Below are positions 32,983-40,959 of a stretch of 51,085 nucleotides of DNA, one piece after another. Within the stretch, counting starts at the first letter, position 1. Each line of letters starts with the position of its first letter. Location: the NCBI GenBank assembly GCA_001873065.1, contig MNYM01000012.1, positions 1 to 51,085 on the forward strand, in the 5' to 3' direction. The notes under the pieces are model-generated. The model ran no database searches. It saw nothing but the letters and a program-made list of their open reading frames with translations, and was not told the DNA's origin. The DNA comes from Flavobacteriaceae bacterium CG2_30_31_66. Its GTDB lineage: Bacteria; Bacteroidota; Bacteroidia; Flavobacteriales; Flavobacteriaceae. The translations under genes were made by a program, and so were the position numbers.

Positions 32983-35371
32983 AAAAAATCCATCCAACAG
33001 CAATTAAAAGCAATAATCCATAAGAAGAAAGTGAAATCAAACCTCCTTTTTGAATCACTTTTGGCTCAAATTTGAACACAATTGTGTGATTTCCAGCAGG
33101 AACTTTCATTCCTCTTAGCACATAATTTACGTTGTAATGAGGCACCAATTTGCCATCAATAAAGGCATTCCAACCTTTATCATAAAAAATTTCAGAAAAA
33201 ACAGCAAACTGTTCTTTTTGAGCACTTGATTGATACGTTAACTCTGTAACATCATATTGCTGCAATTGAATTTTTGCAGTTTCATCATACTGAAAACTAA
33301 ACTTATTTTTTTCTGATAATTCACTGATATTCAATACAGCTGTTGTTTTGGTATTCAAAGAATCTAAAGCACGCATTTCTTCATTGTCAGATTTTACTAA
33401 TTTTAGCGTTTCAACAAACCAAACATTGCCATTCGCTTCAGGATTTTGTTGCACTTGTTCAATTCCTGATTGGTCTGCAACTATAAAATATTTAGTGTTC
33501 AACATGTTCAAAACTTGCATGTTTTGATTGGCAATTTGATATTCAAACAACTCTTGATAACGTCTCATTTTTGCAGCATGATACCCTCCAATAGATTGAT
33601 GAAAATAAGAAGTTGTGCCATCTTCCATCAAATTTGTGGTAAAATTTGCCACTCTGAAATGAGATGTATCTTGTAAAATAAGTTTGTCAGCTTCTGATGC
33701 CGTAAACGGTTTTTCGACTTTTCTTGCCAATACAAATTCATCTTCGCTTAAATATCTTTTGTTTACAGGAATTTGATCTGCCAAAATCAACAATCCCAAA
33801 CCAACAAAAACAATGACTTTTTTGAATTTATTTTGAAGAAAAAACCACAAAAATGCAGCTGCAATCAACATAAAAATGATAGAACGAATCGAATCTGAAA
33901 ATAACATGGCTTTTCTGTCAGAAATAACAGCATCAATCAAACCAGGAAGGTCTTTATAATTTTCATCTCTTAAACCATCAAAAGTGGAAAAACTGTGCGC
34001 TAATAAAAATCCAAGAATGATCATTCCGCCAAAAACAAACACTGCTTTTTTAAGTGCAGCTTTCTTTTCTTCAGTTGAAATTTGAGTTGAAAAGAACTCT
34101 TTTACAGCCAAAATTCCCAAAATCGGAACACACAATTCAGCAATAATTTGAATGGATGAAACCGCTCTGAATTTGTTGTACAAAGGAACGTACTCAATGA
34201 AAAAATTGGTCAAAAACTCAAAATTTCGTCCCCAACTCAACAAAATTGAAAACACAGTTGCAGCAACTAGCCACTGTTTTAATTTTCCTTTTACCAGAAA
34301 AATACCAAGAAAAAAAAGAAAGAAAATCACAGCGCCAATATATGCTGGCGCTTCAACAATTGGTTGATCTCCCCAATAAGTAAGCACTTGTTTTGAGTAA
34401 TCATCTGCTACTTTTTTGCCAGCTTTTTCTTCAATTAATTGATAAAAATCAGAATCTTTGTCCAACTTTTCAACAGTTCCTCCACCCATAAAACGTGGAA
34501 TAAACAAATTGAACGTTTCTAATTTTGCATAACTATATTGTGTAATATATGTTTTATCCAATCCTTTTGTAAGCTCTTTTTTACTTCCATCAGGATTGAA
34601 AGTTAATGCTGATTTTCCTCTAGTACTCTCGTCAGCATATTCTTTCATAGCCAATAATCTAGACGCATTTGCGCCAATTCCTAAAATAACTGCCGCAAAA
34701 ATGACAGCAGCCTGTTTCACGAATCTTGTGAAGGTTTTTTGTTTGATGGCATCAATAGCTTCTACAATTCCCAAAATCAACAAACAAAAACCCAAATAAT
34801 AGGTCATTTGAATGTGATTTGTATAAATTTCAAGTGCCATTGCTAAACTTGTTACCAAAAAACCGAGCACATATTTCCGTTGAAAAACCCACAAAATTCC
34901 AGCTAAAACCAAAGGCATATAGGCAATTGCATGCGCTTTTGCATTGTGTCCAGGAATAAAAATAATGATTAAATACGTAGAAAATCCGAAAGCGAGCGAG
35001 CCCAAAATAGCCAATTTCCATTCAACTTTTAACGCCATCATCAAAACGAAAAAACTCAAAAAATAAAGAAAAGTATAATCAGCAGGTCTTGGCAAAAAAC
35101 GCAATGTCCTGTCCAAAACACGCACAAAATCATAAGGATAATAAGCGCTTATCTGATATGCAGGCATGCCACTAAATGACGCTCCTGTCCAATAAGGTTC
35201 TGCATTTTTGTCGTCTCTAAAATCATTGATTTCTTTTGCCATTCCCTGAAATTGGGTAATGTCAGATTGTGCAATTTTTTTTCCTTTTAAAATAGGATGA
35301 AAATAAATCACGGAAGCCAACACAAAAATGACAATCGCGAAAATTGTAGGTAAAAATTTCTTTAGATTCAT
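32948..35371 (-). CDS. YfhO family membrane protein (GT-C-like)
   Basis: This 807-residue protein has about 12 transmembrane segments and a C-terminal soluble domain. The first periplasmic loop contains KGKKIAQSDITQFQGM, with the Asp typical of GT-C catalytic loops, then YWTGASFSGMPAYQI. Later there are IFIPGHNAKAHAIAYMPL and, near the end, FSEIFYDKGWNAFIDGKLVPHYNVNYVLRGMKVPAGNH, a domain shared by YfhO homologues. In Firmicutes YfhO glycosylates teichoic acid; in Bacteroidota the target is unknown. It acts at the inner membrane from polyprenyl-linked sugars. It overlaps DUF4834 by 4 bp. Confidence 0.88.
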   Translation of the reverse strand: MNLKKFLPTIFAIVIFVLASVIYFHPILKGKKIAQSDITQFQGMAKEINDFRDDKNAEPYWTGASFSGMPAYQISAYYPYDFVRVLDRTLRFLPRPADYTFLYFLSFFVLMMALKVEWKLAILGSLAFGFSTYLIIIFIPGHNAKAHAIAYMPLVLAGILWVFQRKYVLGFLVTSLAMALEIYTNHIQMTYYLGFCLLILGIVEAIDAIKQKTFTRFVKQAAVIFAAVILGIGANASRLLAMKEYADESTRGKSALTFNPDGSKKELTKGLDKTYITQYSYAKLETFNLFIPRFMGGGTVEKLDKDSDFYQLIEEKAGKKVADDYSKQVLTYWGDQPIVEAPAYIGAVIFFLFFLGIFLVKGKLKQWLVAATVFSILLSWGRNFEFLTNFFIEYVPLYNKFRAVSSIQIIAELCVPILGILAVKEFFSTQISTEEKKAALKKAVFVFGGMIILGFLLAHSFSTFDGLRDENYKDLPGLIDAVISDRKAMLFSDSIRSIIFMLIAAAFLWFFLQNKFKKVIVFVGLGLLILADQIPVNKRYLSEDEFVLARKVEKPFTASEADKLILQDTSHFRVANFTTNLMEDGTTSYFHQSIGGYHAAKMRRYQELFEYQIANQNMQVLNMLNTKYFIVADQSGIEQVQQNPEANGNVWFVETLKLVKSDNEEMRALDSLNTKTTAVLNISELSEKNKFSFQYDETAKIQLQQYDVTELTYQSSAQKEQFAVFSEIFYDKGWNAFIDGKLVPHYNVNYVLRGMKVPAGNHTIVFKFEPKVIQKGGLISLSSYGLLLLIAVGWIFYERKKAGKNVH

Positions 35372-35631
35372 GGTTTGTCTATTTCTTCAAAATCTACATA
35401 TTCTCCAACATCATCTTTATTTTGACGTTGATTTCTTGGTGCTTTGTCAATCACAGTTTCACCTTCTTTTACAGTAGATTGTTGTTGATTTCCATATTGT
35501 TGTTGAGCTTGTTCTTGCATTTTTTCAGCTACTTTTTTAATCAAAAAAGGCGCAAATAATCGCATCAAAAATTTAAATCCGTAGTAAAAAAGTAGGATAA
35601 TAAGGATTGTTTTCAATAAACCTATAATCAT
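35368..35631 (-). CDS. DUF4834 family small membrane protein
   Basis: This 87-residue protein has an N-terminal hydrophobic helix (about 3-27, IIGLLKTILIILLFYYGFKFLMRLF), then a basic amphipathic stretch APFLIKKVAEKMQEQAQQQYG. The tail is hydrophilic and ends with GEYVDFEEIDKP, the conserved DYxxFEE-like end of DUF4834. It is the first gene of the polysaccharide operon and overlaps yfhO by 4 bp, so it may be an accessory to YfhO. The function is unknown. Confidence 0.78.
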   Translation of the reverse strand: MIIGLLKTILIILLFYYGFKFLMRLFAPFLIKKVAEKMQEQAQQQYGNQQQSTVKEGETVIDKAPRNQRQNKDDVGEYVDFEEIDKP

Positions 35632-35657
35632 CTTGTATTCATTTTTAAAAAATCAAT

Positions 35658-35665
35658 CAAAAGTA
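35658..35665 (-). promoter_or_regulatory. Candidate -7 element of the DUF4834-yfhO-wecB operon
   Basis: On the minus strand this reads TACTTTTG. The predicted transcript starts near 35653, giving a leader of about 22 nt before the ATG at 35631. No -33 TTG at the expected spacing. Confidence 0.5.
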
Positions 35666-35757
35666 ACAATTTGACAACAATTGAAGCGTTTACAATCTAT
35701 AAAACTTTAACAAAACTAAAAAAGTATGCAAAGCTTTTAAAAACAGCATATTTATGT

Positions 35758-35765
35758 TATGTTTG
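35758..35765 (+). promoter_or_regulatory. Candidate -7 element of the outer-membrane protein gene
   Basis: TATGTTTG lies 41 nt before the ATG at 35807, divergent from the DUF4834 promoter. Confidence 0.45.
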
Positions 35766-35806
35766 TTGAATTAACTTTTTCATATAGAAATACCTTTTAA
35801 AAAGAC

Positions 35807-36826
35807 ATGAAAAAAACCAACATATTGCTATTCATTGTTTTACTGATTTTTGGTTTTGAAGCTGTTTTTGGACAATACACAGACATTATAAATTCGAATA
35901 AACCTGGTTTTTCTGAAAGTCCTTATAGTGTTGGAACAGGCGTTTATCAATTTGAAAGTAGTTTGTTTCTCAGAAATTTAAATGCCGAAAATGCATTTTC
36001 TGTTCCAAAATCTTTCGGAGTTGATTTGCTTTTTAGAACGAGTTTTTTTCTGGAAAGATTGGAAATAAACGCACAAATGGCTTTTCAGAAAGATGAAATT
36101 ATTTCAACGAAAATTCCTTCATCAAGAGAAAATGTTGCTGGTTTTGGACGATTTGTGATTGGTGCAAAATACCTCATTTTTCAGCAAGAATATGAAGATA
36201 AAAGCAAAGAAGTGAGAAGTTGGGTTCGCAGAAATGCTTTTGATAAAAAAAGATTGATTCCTTCTGTGGCAATTTATGTGGGAATGAACACTGATTTTGT
36301 TTCAGAAACCTATCAAACAGGAAGTATTTCTCCGAAATTTGGAATTCTTTTACAAAATGATTTATCGAACAATTTTAATTTGATTACCAACCTATTTTAT
36401 GACAAAATGGGCACTGATTTTTCAGAATTTTCATATATCATTACAGCCACTCAAAACTTAAATGAACGTTGGTCTGGATTTTTAGAAAATCAAACCATTT
36501 TTCAGCAAAATTTCAATCACACCAATCTTGGATTGGGAGCAGCTTATCTTTTCAATAAAAATATGCAATTTAATGCCTCAGCAAGATATCTTGTTGAAGG
36601 GCAATCTGTTGGAAGTTATGTAAGTTTGGGTGTTTCGTATAGAATTGACAAACATGAAGATAATTTTGTGGAAATTGATGAAAAAGAAATTAAAATTTCT
36701 GACACACCAATAAGTCGTTACAATAAAAAACAAGACGGATTTTTCAAACGAATTTCTAATATCTTTAAGAAGAAAGACAAACGAAATTCAAAACGAAAAA
36801 TAACTAATAAAAAACGAAATAATTGA
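35807..36826 (+). CDS. Outer-membrane beta-barrel protein, MetA-pathway/transporter-like family
   Basis: This 339-residue protein has a signal peptide (KKTNILLFIVLLIFGFEAVFGQ). The start of the mature part, TDIINSNKPGFSESPYSVGTGVYQFESSLF, with NKPGFSESPYSVG, is typical of the Bacteroidota transporter family related to phenol-pathway MetA porins. Alternating hydrophobic strands run to about residue 280 (FNASARYLVEGQSVGSYVSLGVSYRID). The last 50 residues are very basic (FKKKDKRNSKRKITNKKR) and probably periplasmic or disordered, which is unusual for a barrel that normally ends on its last strand. Substrate unknown. Confidence 0.7.
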   Translation: MKKTNILLFIVLLIFGFEAVFGQYTDIINSNKPGFSESPYSVGTGVYQFESSLFLRNLNAENAFSVPKSFGVDLLFRTSFFLERLEINAQMAFQKDEIISTKIPSSRENVAGFGRFVIGAKYLIFQQEYEDKSKEVRSWVRRNAFDKKRLIPSVAIYVGMNTDFVSETYQTGSISPKFGILLQNDLSNNFNLITNLFYDKMGTDFSEFSYIITATQNLNERWSGFLENQTIFQQNFNHTNLGLGAAYLFNKNMQFNASARYLVEGQSVGSYVSLGVSYRIDKHEDNFVEIDEKEIKISDTPISRYNKKQDGFFKRISNIFKKKDKRNSKRKITNKKRNN

Positions 36827-36834
36827 GTTGTAAA

Positions 36835-37965
36835 ATGAGCGCAATTACCTTAAAAAAAGTGACTTCAAAAAAAGAACTAAAAGCCTTTGTGCTGTTTCCT
36901 TTTTCATTATATCGTTTGAATACATATTGGGTTCCTCCTATTATCAAAGACGAAATGGACAATTTTGATCCGAAGATAAATCCTGTTTTTCAAAATGCAG
37001 AAGCGCAATTTTTCTTGGCTTACAAAAACAATCAAATTGTTGGAAGAGTTGCTGCCATTATCAATTGGTTTGAAGTGAATCAGCAAAAAATCAAAAAAAT
37101 GCGTTTTGGTTGGTTTGATATGATTGATGATTTAGAGGTTACAAAAGCGTTGCTTGATAAAGTTGAAGAAATTGGAAAAGCGCATCAATTAGAATATATG
37201 GAAGGTCCAATTGGTTTCAATAATTTGGACAAAACTGGCGTTTTAATTGAAGGTTTTGATCATATTGGCACCATGATTACGTGGTACAATCATCCCTATT
37301 ATAAAGAACATTTGGAGCAATTGGGATTTGTAAAAGAGAAAGAATATTTAGAAAATAAATTCTTATTCAAAAATGTGGATGGTGTTTATTTTGACAGAAT
37401 TAGCAACATCATCAAAAGGCGTTTTAAATTAACGGGGTTGGATTTTACGAAAACCTCAGCTATTTTGCCTTATGTGGATGAAATGTTTGAGGTTTTTGAC
37501 AAATCGTATTCAAAATTATCCAGTTATGTGCCAATTTCTGAAGCACAAATAGCCTTTTTTAAAAAGAAATACATTTCCTTTATCAATCCTGAATATATCA
37601 AATTTGTCGTTGATGAACATCACAAAATTGTGGCTTTTGCCATTGTAATGCCTTCTTTTTCTGAAGCGTTGCAAAAAGCAAAAGGGACATTATTCCCTTT
37701 CGGAATTTTTCATTTATTGAATGCCAGAAAACATGCCAAAGATGTCACTTTCTATTTGATTGGTGTGCATCCTGAATATCAAAACAAAGGGGTTCATGCC
37801 ATTATTTTTGAGCAATATCAAAAAACATTTACCAAAAAAGGGATTGTGAATTGCATCAGAACTCCAGAATTGGAAGACAATTTGGCCATCAAAAAGATTT
37901 GGGAAGATTTTAATCCAATCACTCATAAAAGGAGAAGAACTTATAAAAAAGCTATTCAATATTAG
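36835..37965 (+). CDS. GNAT-like acetyltransferase domain protein
   Basis: This 376-residue cytoplasmic protein starts SAITLKKVTSKKELKAFVLFPFSLYR. It has VPPIIKDEMDNFDPKINPVFQNAEAQFFLAYKNNQIVGRVAAIIN, then EGPIGFNNLDKTGVLIEGF. The C-terminal part DVTFYLIGVHPEYQNKGVHAIIFEQYQKTF has the beta4-alpha3 acetyl-CoA-binding pattern of GNAT proteins (V/HPEYQNKG). Relatives are often named GNAT proteins or, misleadingly, GTP cyclohydrolases. Substrate unknown. The ATG at 36835 is chosen over a TTG at 36823 that lies inside the preceding gene. Confidence 0.72.
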   Translation: MSAITLKKVTSKKELKAFVLFPFSLYRLNTYWVPPIIKDEMDNFDPKINPVFQNAEAQFFLAYKNNQIVGRVAAIINWFEVNQQKIKKMRFGWFDMIDDLEVTKALLDKVEEIGKAHQLEYMEGPIGFNNLDKTGVLIEGFDHIGTMITWYNHPYYKEHLEQLGFVKEKEYLENKFLFKNVDGVYFDRISNIIKRRFKLTGLDFTKTSAILPYVDEMFEVFDKSYSKLSSYVPISEAQIAFFKKKYISFINPEYIKFVVDEHHKIVAFAIVMPSFSEALQKAKGTLFPFGIFHLLNARKHAKDVTFYLIGVHPEYQNKGVHAIIFEQYQKTFTKKGIVNCIRTPELEDNLAIKKIWEDFNPITHKRRRTYKKAIQY

Positions 37966-38023
37966 AAATTAAATATTAGGTATTAGAAGTGTAAGACACT
38001 ATAAACTTGAAAATTTTAATTTG

Positions 38024-38031
38024 TATATTTG
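38024..38031 (+). promoter_or_regulatory. Candidate -7 element of the ParE/RelE-type toxin-antitoxin operon
   Basis: TATATTTG lies 10 nt before the ATG at 38042, predicting a leader of only about 6 nt. A TTG at 38007-38009 gives a 14-nt spacer, shorter than consensus. Confidence 0.5.
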
Positions 38032-38041
38032 AAAAAAATTA

Positions 38042-38287
38042 ATGATGAATATAGAAGCACGTAAAATAAAATTCGTTCAGGAGTTTTTTAAACTTCAGAG
38101 TGAAAAAGCAATTTCAAAATTTGAAAAGTTGTTAAAAAAAGAAAAAGAAAATTCGTCATCTGATACATTTAGTCCAATAACATCTGCCGAATTAAATGCT
38201 AGAATTGATAAGTCGCTTCAAGATTCGAAAGATGGGAAATTGACGGAAGTAAATGACTTACTTGCTGAAATTGAAAAATGGAATTAA
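38042..38287 (+). CDS. Antitoxin of a type II toxin-antitoxin pair
   Basis: This 81-residue protein is rich in Lys and Glu. The helical N-terminal half is NIEARKIKFVQEFFKLQSEKAISKFEKLLKKEKE, followed by the toxin-wrapping tail SPITSAELNARIDKSLQDSKDGKLTEVNDLLAEIEKW. This architecture is common for Bacteroidota antitoxins placed before RelE/ParE toxins. No helix-turn-helix is obvious. The frame overlaps the toxin by 10 bp, which ties translation of the two. A second ATG at 38045 is an equally good start. A promoter lies immediately upstream, where the complex probably autoregulates. Confidence 0.8.
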   Translation: MMNIEARKIKFVQEFFKLQSEKAISKFEKLLKKEKENSSSDTFSPITSAELNARIDKSLQDSKDGKLTEVNDLLAEIEKWN

Positions 38288-38595
38288 AAATTTTTTGGAC
38301 TGATTTCGCAAAAGCCGAGTTAAATAAGATTTATAAGTATTTAAAAGAAAATGCTAGTCTAGAAATAGCTAAAAATGAAAATAAAAAAATAGTTCAATCA
38401 ACTTTAAGACTCAGTAAACAGCCTGAAATTGGACAAATAGAACCAATGTTGATTGAAAGAAAAATGGAGTTTAAATATTTATTACATCAGACATATAAAA
38501 TTATTTACTGGGTTAATTTTAAACAAAATAGAATTGAAATAATGGATGTTTTTGAAACTTATCAACAACCTAAAAAGATTAAAAGAACCAAGTAA
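38278..38595 (+). CDS. RelE/ParE family toxin
   Basis: This 105-residue protein has the ParE/RelE fold pattern: LKIFWTDFAKAELNKIYKYLKENASLEIAKNENKKIV (beta1 and two helices), then LSKQPEIGQIEPMLIERKMEFKYLLHQTYKIIYWVNFKQNRIEIMDVFETYQQPKKI. The YLLHQTYKIIYWV beta-hairpin followed by I-I-DVF-T is close to the ParE group, which poisons DNA gyrase; mRNA cleavage as in RelE is the alternative. It overlaps its antitoxin by 10 bp. Small size and neighbours are consistent with a mobile accessory module between housekeeping genes. Confidence 0.84.
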   Translation: MELKIFWTDFAKAELNKIYKYLKENASLEIAKNENKKIVQSTLRLSKQPEIGQIEPMLIERKMEFKYLLHQTYKIIYWVNFKQNRIEIMDVFETYQQPKKIKRTK

Positions 38596-38688
38596 AGACA
38601 GTTCCCAACAAAAGCTATTTACAATTGATTGTATTATAGCTAAACCTAAAAATTTGTTTTTTTTCTATTTACCCCTTAAACTCCCAAA

Positions 38689-39396
38689 ATGCAACTATTC
38701 TACAATCCTGAAATACTTGAAACCACCAAAGAAATTATTTTTGACAAAATAGAAAGTGCTCATATTGTGCGCGTTTTACGAAAAAAGGAAGGTGATATTT
38801 TGCACATCACCAATGGAAAAGGAGGGTTGTTTGCTGCTAAAATTGTGATTGCAAACGATAAAAAATGTTTGGCAAACATCATCAAAACCGAACAAAAACC
38901 AAAACCTTGGAATTATTATCTACACATAGCCATTGCTCCTACCAAAAATAATGACAGAATAGAATGGTTTTTAGAAAAAGCTACTGAAATTGGCATTGAC
39001 GAAATCACGCCCATTATTTGCGACAACTCAGAAAGACGAGTTGTTAAAAACGACCGTTTTGAAAAAATCATGCAATCAGCCATGAAACAATCATTGAAAT
39101 TTACATTGCCAAAACTAAATGAACCTATCAAGTTTTCGGAATTTCTCAATCAAGAATTTGAGGGAAAAATGTTCATTGCACATTGTGAAGAACAAGAAAA
39201 AAATTTATTGAAAGACATGCTAAAACCCAATGAAAAAACCACCATTTTAATTGGCCCTGAAGGCGATTTTTCTTTGACTGAAATCAAAAAAGCGTTGGCA
39301 AAAAACTACATTCCCATTTCTTTGGGCGAAAGTAGATTGCGCACAGAAACTGCTGGTTTGGTTGCCGTGAATTTGGTTTCTTTTATGAATCAGTAA
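38689..39396 (+). CDS. rsmE: 16S rRNA (uracil1498-N3)-methyltransferase
   Basis: This 235-residue SPOUT methyltransferase has an N-terminal PUA-like domain with HIVRVLRKKEGDILHITNGKGGLF. The knotted domain has FLEKATEIGIDEITPIICDNSERRV, MKQSLKFTLPKLNEPIKF, ILIGPEGDFSLTEI and SLGESRLRTETAGLVAVNLV, which form the SAM-binding knot. It methylates U1498 of 16S rRNA, probably in the assembled 30S subunit. The ATG at 38689 matches the family start MQLFYNP. Confidence 0.94.
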   Translation: MQLFYNPEILETTKEIIFDKIESAHIVRVLRKKEGDILHITNGKGGLFAAKIVIANDKKCLANIIKTEQKPKPWNYYLHIAIAPTKNNDRIEWFLEKATEIGIDEITPIICDNSERRVVKNDRFEKIMQSAMKQSLKFTLPKLNEPIKFSEFLNQEFEGKMFIAHCEEQEKNLLKDMLKPNEKTTILIGPEGDFSLTEIKKALAKNYIPISLGESRLRTETAGLVAVNLVSFMNQ

Positions 39397-39514
39397 TTAA
39401 TTTACTCACTTTTTATCACTCTCACCTTTTTTTTAGCTGTTTCAATATGAATTTTTGAAATAGTATTTAATTGACTTTTTCTAAAGATTTTCTTTTAAAA
39501 CTCATTTATTTTTC
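39397..39514 (+). other. Gap between rsmE and the lipoprotein array
   Basis: T-rich sequence with several short words. No promoter, terminator or reading frame that I can support. The repeat leader of the first lipoprotein gene begins just after it. Confidence 0.3.
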
Positions 39515-39611
39515 ACAAATGTGTCCAGAATTTCTTGTTTTTAAGAAATTCTGGACTCCTAAAACTTAATTATAAAATATTTTTACAGTAAAAATCTAAA
39601 ACCCAATTATT
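39515..39611 (+). repeat. Lipoprotein leader repeat, copy 1 (inverted repeat plus conserved leader)
   Basis: GTCCAGAATTTCTT (39523-39536) and AAGAAATTCTGGAC (39543-39556) form a perfect 14-bp stem with a 6-nt loop. It is followed by a leader (ACTTAATTATAAAATATTT onwards to ATTATT) almost identical in copies 2 and 3. A -7-like TATTTTTA (39578-39585) places the right arm over the -33 region. It may be an operator or structured 5' element. Confidence 0.75.
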
Positions 39612-40145
39612 ATGAAACAATTATTTTTAAAAACAACAATTTTACTTTTTGCAATTACTTTTTTTAATTGCGAAGACAACACCAACACAAACGACTCAAC
39701 AGGAAAAGATTCCTTTTCTTGCTACATTAACGACAAACTTTATATACCCACTGCTGGAACAGGAATTAATGGCGGAGATATTAGACCGTTCAATTGGTCT
39801 TATACAAATTTAGATAACCCAGATATTCCATTATACTTTAAAATAAGAACTAGCGGAAATTATTCAATATCATTAGTTATTGTAAATCCAAAAATAGGGA
39901 AAAATTATTTATCTGAAGAATTAGATGATATTATAGATTTTTCACACTCTGGAATGATAGTTTTAAATAGTCTTACTTATTATAATACAAAAAGCAATCA
40001 AAATAATGGCTCAATTACATTTACAGAACTAACAGAAACCAATGCAGTTGGTACTTTCGAATGTTTACTATATAATGATAAAGGAAATGAAATAAAAGTG
40101 ACCAATGGTAAATTTAATTTATCACTCGATAGCAGAACAAATTAA
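39612..40145 (+). CDS. Small lipoprotein, array copy 1 (subfamily A)
   Basis: This 177-residue protein has a lipoprotein-type signal (MKQLFLKTTILLFAITFFNC, lipid attachment expected at Cys20, with Asn at -1 as a relaxed lipobox) and an acidic linker EDNTNTNDSTG. The mature domain opens KDSFSCYINDKLYIPTAGTGINGGDIRPFNW and is beta-rich to the end (TELTETNAVGTFECLLYNDKGNEIKVTNGKFNLSLDSRTN). This resembles DUF6252-like Bacteroidota lipoproteins whose mature part starts NTFGC-VNG. Function unknown; probably on the outer membrane. It is closely related to copy 2 and more distantly to copies 3 and 4. Confidence 0.75.
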   Translation: MKQLFLKTTILLFAITFFNCEDNTNTNDSTGKDSFSCYINDKLYIPTAGTGINGGDIRPFNWSYTNLDNPDIPLYFKIRTSGNYSISLVIVNPKIGKNYLSEELDDIIDFSHSGMIVLNSLTYYNTKSNQNNGSITFTELTETNAVGTFECLLYNDKGNEIKVTNGKFNLSLDSRTN

Positions 40146-40149
40146 AAAA

Positions 40150-40169
40150 GCAGTAGCGCCAACTACTGC
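40150..40169 (+). terminator. Hairpin after lipoprotein copy 1
   Basis: GCAGTAG (40150-40156), loop CGCCAA, CTACTGC (40163-40169), preceded by an A-run but without a good T-run. The hairpin after copy 2 has the same loop with a different stem, so structure is conserved rather than stem sequence. Confidence 0.5.
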
Positions 40170-40240
40170 CAATATCAAACATAACAAACTCTAATTTATT
40201 AACATTTAACATTTCAAAATTATGAAAAAAATTACAAATA

Positions 40241-40355
40241 AAATGAGTTCAGAATTTTAGAAATGAGTCCAGAATTTCTTAAAATCAAGAAATTCTGGAC
40301 TCCTAAAACTTAATTATAAAATATTTTTATAGTAAAAATCTAAAACCCAATTATT
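40241..40355 (+). repeat. Lipoprotein leader repeat, copy 2
   Basis: GAGTCCAGAATTTCTT (40265-40280) and AAGAAATTCTGGACTC (40287-40302) form a perfect 16-bp stem with a 6-nt loop. It is preceded by a degenerate 20-bp direct duplicate (AAATGAGTTCAGAATTTTAG, 40241-40260). The downstream leader matches copy 1 at all but a few bases. Confidence 0.75.
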
Positions 40356-40877
40356 ATGAAACAATTATTTTTAAAAACAACACTTTTACTCTTTGCCATT
40401 ACATTTTATAATTGCGAAGACAATACCAACTTAAACAATGATTCTGTTGGCAATGACACCTTTTCTTGCTACATCAATGGTAAACTTTATACACCTTCTG
40501 CTGGTACAGGTATTGGCGGTGGTGATATTAGACCTTTTTCTTGGACTTTTGAACCGGATAAAAAAGTTTTTAGCATATACACTAGAGGTGAATACAGAAT
40601 TAGAATTACTTCAGTTAATACAATAATTGGTAATAATATTTTAAATGAAGAACTTGGTGATACTTTTGATTTTAGTCATTCAGGAATGATTGTACAAAAT
40701 AGTCTTATTTTTTATAATACCAAAAATAATCAAAATAATGGAACTATAACTTTTACAGAATTTTCAGAAACTACAGCTATAGGTACATTTGATTGTACTT
40801 TATACAATGATAATGGAGATGAACTAAAAGTCACTGATGGGAAATTTAATCTTTCTTTAGATAGTAGAACAAATTAA
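40356..40877 (+). CDS. Small lipoprotein, array copy 2 (subfamily A)
   Basis: This 173-residue protein has a signal nearly identical to copy 1 (MKQLFLKTTLLLFAITFYNC), a linker EDNTNLNNDSVGN, then DTFSCYINGKLYTPSAGTGIGGGDIRPFSWTF and a tail ending DGKFNLSLDSRTN like copy 1. Between them, copy 2 lacks a short stretch around the SYTNLDNPDIP region. It is a recent tandem duplicate of copy 1 by sequence and by the shared flanking repeats. A terminator-like hairpin follows. Function unknown. Confidence 0.75.
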   Translation: MKQLFLKTTLLLFAITFYNCEDNTNLNNDSVGNDTFSCYINGKLYTPSAGTGIGGGDIRPFSWTFEPDKKVFSIYTRGEYRIRITSVNTIIGNNILNEELGDTFDFSHSGMIVQNSLIFYNTKNNQNNGTITFTEFSETTAIGTFDCTLYNDNGDELKVTDGKFNLSLDSRTN

Positions 40878-40878
40878 A

Positions 40879-40904
40879 AAAGAGGTTGCGCCAACAACCT
40901 CTTT
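40879..40904 (+). terminator. Terminator-like hairpin after lipoprotein copy 2
   Basis: AAAGAGGTTG (40879-40888), loop CGCCAA, CAACCTCTTT (40895-40904). The loop is identical to that after copy 1 while the stem differs. Confidence 0.6.
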
Positions 40905-40959
40905 AACAAAGTTAAACATAACAAACACAAAATTTATTAATACTTAACATTTCAAAATT

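Noticed and set aside
34713..34732. TGTTTCACGAATCTTGTGAA as a parS-like site
   Set aside because: Only the left half matches the parS consensus; it lies inside the yfhO coding frame and far from parAB, so it is probably chance.
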